Shown here one piece after another: positions 11,769 to 14,566 of a stretch of 14,566 nt of DNA. Position 1 is the first letter of the stretch, and each line of letters opens with the position of its first letter. The notes under the pieces are model-generated. The model was not told the DNA's origin. It did no database searches and saw nothing but the letters and a program-made list of their open reading frames with translations. Made by a program: the position numbers and the translations under genes. The stretch is from Candidatus Kaiserbacteria bacterium RIFCSPHIGHO2_01_FULL_58_22. GTDB lineage: Bacteria; Patescibacteriota; Minisyncoccia; Phycocordibacterales; UBA2100. The stretch lies in assembly GCA_001781445.1 (NCBI GenBank), contig MFLB01000018.1, forward strand, positions 1 through 14,566. Direction: 5' to 3'.

Positions 11769-14566
11769 CTACCAGTGCTTGAAGAAAGACCGGTACGCGT
11801 TGGCCAGCGCCGACAAGGGAAGCTCGACCTTTTCCCTCGGGAGCGCGATTGAAACGGAGGCGGCTTGAACGACCTCGCCCACTCGTATCAAGGCGACGCC
11901 TTGATATATTTTCTCGAATTCCTTTTGCGCACGGCGCGGTACCGAGATAAGCACGCGGCCCTGCGATTCGGAAAAAAGAATACGTTCGCCGTTCTTCGCG
12001 TTTCCTGGAACCTTCGAGAGGTTTGCTTGCACCCCGAGCTGTCCGGCTATCGCCGACTTCGCAAGGGCAATGGCAAGCCCGCCGCGCCCGATTCCGATCG
12101 CGGATGCGATGAGGCCGTTTCGGATCGCTTTGGACACGGCATCGTACGCTTTCACGTTCTTCTTCGTGTCGACAACGGGAATGCTCCCTTGTTTGGAATA
12201 TTCAGAGGCACCGAGCTCGTCGTTCGTTTCGCCGATGAGGTAGACGAGATCGCCCACGCGCTTGAAATCAATGGTCATCGCCTTGCCGACGTCGGGAATG
12301 ACGCCGATCGCCGAAATGAGAAGCGTCGGAAGAGCCGCGATGTGGACCGGTTTCCCTTTCGCGTCGAATCCGCAGAAATCGTTGTGCATCGAGTCCTTGC
12401 CGGAGATGAAGGGCGTGCCATACGCGGTCGCGACTTCGTAGCACGCTTTTGCCGCTTGTTTCAACTCATACAAACGCTCGGGCTTCTCCGAAGAAGACCA
12501 GCAGAAGTTGTCGAGGAGCGCGAGGTGCTCGCGCGAAGCGCCCGCCGCTATCGCGTTGCGCACCGCCGTGTCTATCGAAGCCGCCGCCATCGCATACGTG
12601 TCTACCTCCGAGTACCACGGCGCGTAGCCGTGCGCGAGAACGACGCCCCGCTCGGAATCGAAGAGCGGCTGTAAGACCGCGGCGTCCGCGTTCACCCTGC
12701 CTTTCCCATGCAGTGGCTTCGTAACGGAAGAGCCCTGCACCTCATGGTCGTACTGCTCGGAAATGAATGATATAGAGCCAATCGATGGTCTTGCGAGAAT
12801 AGTAAGAATCGCCCCACTTACATCCGAATTCTTCAAGGTCGGACCTTGGGATTCCCTAAAGGTCCGACCTTTGGGCTCCTTGGATCTTTGAGCGTTTATC
12901 GGCCTTCCGTCGTGCAAAAACTCGAGCGGAATATCCATGACCTTCTTGCTCTTATATCTGACAGTGCAATGGCCCGAGTTTGTGAAAACGCCGATGCGCG
13001 TCGCTGACACGTCGTGCCGGTCCATGATCTTTTTGAACGCGGGCCATTTGCTTTTCGGCACGGCGAGCATCATACGTTCCTGCGATTCCGAGAGCCATAT
13101 CTGCCATGGGCTTAGACCTGAATACTTGAGCGGCACTTTTTCGAGGTCTACCGTAAACCCTCCGGCTTCGCGTGACATTTCGCCGACCGCACCAGAAAGG
13201 CCACCGCCGCCGATATCCGTTATCGAATCATACAGTCCCGCATCGCGCGCTTCGCGGATAAGAGCGTCAGACAATTTTTTCTGCGTGATCGGGTCCCCAA
13301 TTTGTACCGCGGTGGCAGGCGAACCCTTCGACAGCGCCTCGGACGCGAACGTTACACCGTGGATGCCGTCGAGCCCGACGCGGCCTCCGAGCATGACGAT
13401 GTAGTCGCCCGGCCTGGCGCGCTTAAGGTCCGACCTTTGGGAATTCTTAAGGTCGGACCTTGGTAGCCGACGGGGTATCAGGCCCACCGTGCCGCCAAAG
13501 ACCAGAGGCTTCCCTCGATAACTCGGATCGGCGACGACGAAACCAAGAGGGGTCGGGATGCCGCTCTGATTGCCTCCGGCATTAATTCCGTGCACGATGC
13601 CTTCGAGAATGCGCCGCGCGGGAAGGAGGGGTTGTTTTTGCCCCCTATCGCGGAAGAGTTCGCGCGCGTCGTCTGGGTCGGCAACGCAGAATCCGTAGGT
13701 ATTCGCGACTGGCTTCGCGCCGAGCCCAAAACCGAGTGCATCGCGATTCACTCCGACAATGGCCGTCACCGAGCCGCCGAACGGATCGAGCGCCGACGGC
13801 GCGTTGTGCGTCTCGACCTTGTGCGTCACGAGGTATTTGTCGTCAAACGCAATCGCACCGGAATTATCCTTAAAGACCGACACACAAAAATCCCCCTTTC
13901 TCCCTTTCTTCCCCTTTTGCCCTTTTCTGATCTTTTCCGTGGCGCCCTTGATGTAGCGGCGATATATCCCCTCTTTCACCTCGTCCAAGGGATCGTTGAA
14001 GATCGTGTGCTTGCAGTGCTCCGACCACGTCTGGGCGAACGCTTCGAGCTCTACATCGGTCGGGTTGCGTTTTTGCTTCTTAAAAAAATCGCGGATGGCC
14101 TTCATCGAGACAAGCGGTAGCGCAAGCGGCCCGCGCCGGGAACCGTCTTCGTTCGCTATCCCCTCTTTGCTGATGCGCATGAGCTCCTCATCGCTCACGC
14201 CGAGATCCACTTCGTCGGCGCGGGCCGCTTCATGCAGTTCGACTTTCGGAACAACGACCGGGAAAACCCACGAGGCGTCGCCTCGTGGGTTTTCATGCAC
14301 CGTCGCGCGCTCTATCAGGGGATTGTGGAGTTCACTTGCGAAGCGTTGAGCGTCGTGTTTCGAGATGTCGCCCACGAGAAAAACAAAAAGCGACGAGTAT
14401 ACGTGCTCCTCGTCTTTGAATTTCCTGCCGATGGTGTCTTCGATGGTCTCTTGCGCAGTGTATCCGAGGTTATCTGTCACCCCCGGCAGATAGCCTATTT
14501 CGAGAGCGAACGAGAAATCTTCGGGAGTCGGTACGTCGTTGAGAGCGTACGTCTCGATGATGGGGT
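11769..14566 (-). CDS. purL: FGAM synthase large subunit with fused PurS-like N-terminus (5' end outside window)
   Basis: ATP-dependent amidation of FGAR to FGAM. About 931 codons are visible and the frame is open to the edge. A GTG at 14480 looks like a start, but the codons upstream (ALEIGYLPGV leading into TDNLGYTAQE) continue the conserved PurS-like domain, so the gene starts beyond 14566. Then come the linker domain (TDVELEAFAQTWSEHCKH), THKVETHNAPSALDPFGG, GGRVGLDGIHGVTFAS, GDPITQKKLSDALI, ITDIGGGGLSGAVGEM, YDHEVQGSSVTKPL and GRGGLAIALAKSA. It lacks the C-terminal glutaminase domain, supplied by PurQ. Oddities: six members of a 15-bp palindrome family lie in frame (11886-11906, 12834-12872, 13425-13461, 14262-14294), and a lysine/glycine-rich KGQKGKKGRKGD tract interrupts the linker region. 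Confidence 0.96.
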   Translation of the reverse strand, partial: PIIETYALNDVPTPEDFSFALEIGYLPGVTDNLGYTAQETIEDTIGRKFKDEEHVYSSLFVFLVGDISKHDAQRFASELHNPLIERATVHENPRGDASWVFPVVVPKVELHEAARADEVDLGVSDEELMRISKEGIANEDGSRRGPLALPLVSMKAIRDFFKKQKRNPTDVELEAFAQTWSEHCKHTIFNDPLDEVKEGIYRRYIKGATEKIRKGQKGKKGRKGDFCVSVFKDNSGAIAFDDKYLVTHKVETHNAPSALDPFGGSVTAIVGVNRDALGFGLGAKPVANTYGFCVADPDDARELFRDRGQKQPLLPARRILEGIVHGINAGGNQSGIPTPLGFVVADPSYRGKPLVFGGTVGLIPRRLPRSDLKNSQRSDLKRARPGDYIVMLGGRVGLDGIHGVTFASEALSKGSPATAVQIGDPITQKKLSDALIREARDAGLYDSITDIGGGGLSGAVGEMSREAGGFTVDLEKVPLKYSGLSPWQIWLSESQERMMLAVPKSKWPAFKKIMDRHDVSATRIGVFTNSGHCTVRYKSKKVMDIPLEFLHDGRPINAQRSKEPKGRTFRESQGPTLKNSDVSGAILTILARPSIGSISFISEQYDHEVQGSSVTKPLHGKGRVNADAAVLQPLFDSERGVVLAHGYAPWYSEVDTYAMAAASIDTAVRNAIAAGASREHLALLDNFCWSSSEKPERLYELKQAAKACYEVATAYGTPFISGKDSMHNDFCGFDAKGKPVHIAALPTLLISAIGVIPDVGKAMTIDFKRVGDLVYLIGETNDELGASEYSKQGSIPVVDTKKNVKAYDAVSKAIRNGLIASAIGIGRGGLAIALAKSAIAGQLGVQANLSKVPGNAKNGERILFSESQGRVLISVPRRAQKEFEKIYQGVALIRVGEVVQAASVSIALPREKVELPLSALANAYRSFFKHW
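11886..11906. repeat. 21-bp palindrome in the 3' part of purL
   Basis: Arms TATCAAGGCG and CGCCTTGATA around one base. The central 15-mer (11889-11903) fits the AGG/CCT layout of the other palindromes, with core AAGGCG-A-CGCCTT. It encodes YQGVALIRVG near the PurL C-terminus. Confidence 0.75.
12834..12872. repeat. Double-palindrome element, copy 1, in purL
   Basis: CAAGGTC-G-GACCTTG (12834-12848), spacer containing GGGATTCCC, then AAAGGTC-C-GACCTTT (12858-12872). Read on the minus strand it encodes PKGRTFRESQGPTLK in a variable linker before the conserved ILTILARPSIGS block. It is homologous to the element at 13425-13461 but read in another frame. Confidence 0.85.
13425..13461. repeat. Double-palindrome element, copy 2, in purL
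   Basis: AAGGTCCGACCTT (13425-13437), spacer TTGGGAATTC then TTA-like bases, then AAGGTCGGACCTT (13449-13461). It encodes PRSDLKNSQRSDLK between GLIPRR and the conserved ARPGDYIVMLGGRVG. Same orientation and spacer pattern as copy 1. Confidence 0.85.
13891..13928 (+). repeat. Polypyrimidine tract coding for a Lys/Gly-rich loop in PurL
   Basis: A run of C and T, with a single G, made of CCCTTT-like units. On the coding strand it gives repeated AARGG-type codons for RKGQKGKKGRKGD, a low-complexity insertion before the conserved FCVSVFKDNSGAIAFDD block. Confidence 0.6.
14262..14294. repeat. 33-bp perfect palindrome in the 5' part of purL
   Basis: 16-bp arms GAAAACCCACGAGGCG (14262-14277) and CGCCTCGTGGGTTTTC (14279-14294) around a single T. 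The central 15-mer 14271-14285 shares the AGG/CCT layout. It encodes ENPRGDASWVF between the PurS-like domain and VVVPKVEL. Confidence 0.85.

Noticed and set aside
13590..14120. 176-codon plus-strand frame and similar frames opposite purL, purM and purC
   Set aside because: Shadows of strongly conserved purine genes; no recognisable motifs or start signals.
14478..14480. GTG as the purL start
   Set aside because: The open frame continues upstream with residues fitting the PurS-like domain to the window edge, so the GTG is an internal valine.

Overview
Type of genome. The window reads as a compact bacterial chromosome fragment with tightly packed, ATGA-overlapping genes. TGA and TAG both act as stops, so a TGA-recoded code is unlikely. 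I see no rRNA, tRNA or CRISPR array. Divergent but complete-looking purine enzymes, small PIN-toxin and hypothetical genes, several -10 boxes placed 5-6 nt before a start codon (leaderless-style), and very many short palindromes and 7-bp tandem repeats suggest a Candidate Phyla Radiation bacterium of the Parcubacteria type. That placement is inference from style; no marker gene is present.

Layout. (1) 16-1153, minus strand: a cytidylyltransferase-like gene behind a ~115-bp inverted-repeat element, then a PIN-domain toxin with a 53-aa antitoxin-like gene. (2) 1281-5346, plus strand, one tight operon from a TTGAGA-N16-TATAGT promoter: a stand-alone IMP-cyclohydrolase (PurH N-terminal) domain, a DUF1993 protein, a phosphomannomutase-like HAD phosphatase, an ABC-2 ATPase, an unrecognised AT-richer gene, and the ABC-2 permease. 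(3) 5364-6274, plus strand: three small hypothetical genes. (4) 6310 to the right edge, minus strand: a de novo purine cluster transcribed purL (5' end cut by the window), an unknown 104-aa gene, purQ, purE, purM, a 192-bp nested inverted-repeat element, then purC and purB behind their own promoter (TTGACC-N17-TATACT).

How the genes work together. PurL plus PurQ make FGAM, PurM makes AIR, PurE and PurC make CAIR and SAICAR, PurB makes AICAR (and AMP from adenylosuccinate), and the PurH-like domain could close the ring to IMP. PurF, PurD, PurN/T, PurK and an AICAR transformylase are not in the window.

Most unusual. Eight 15-bp palindromes share one layout (AGG at positions 3-5, CCT at 11-13). 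Two lie in intergenic DNA and six are inside purL in open reading frame, four of them as two copies of a ~40-bp double palindrome read in different frames. purB carries an extra palindrome-rich segment. Heptad arrays in opposite orientation flank the purE and purB start codons and supply the stop codons of purQ and purC. This looks like a short palindromic/heptad repeat family that invades genes without breaking them, comparable in concept to Rickettsia palindromic elements.
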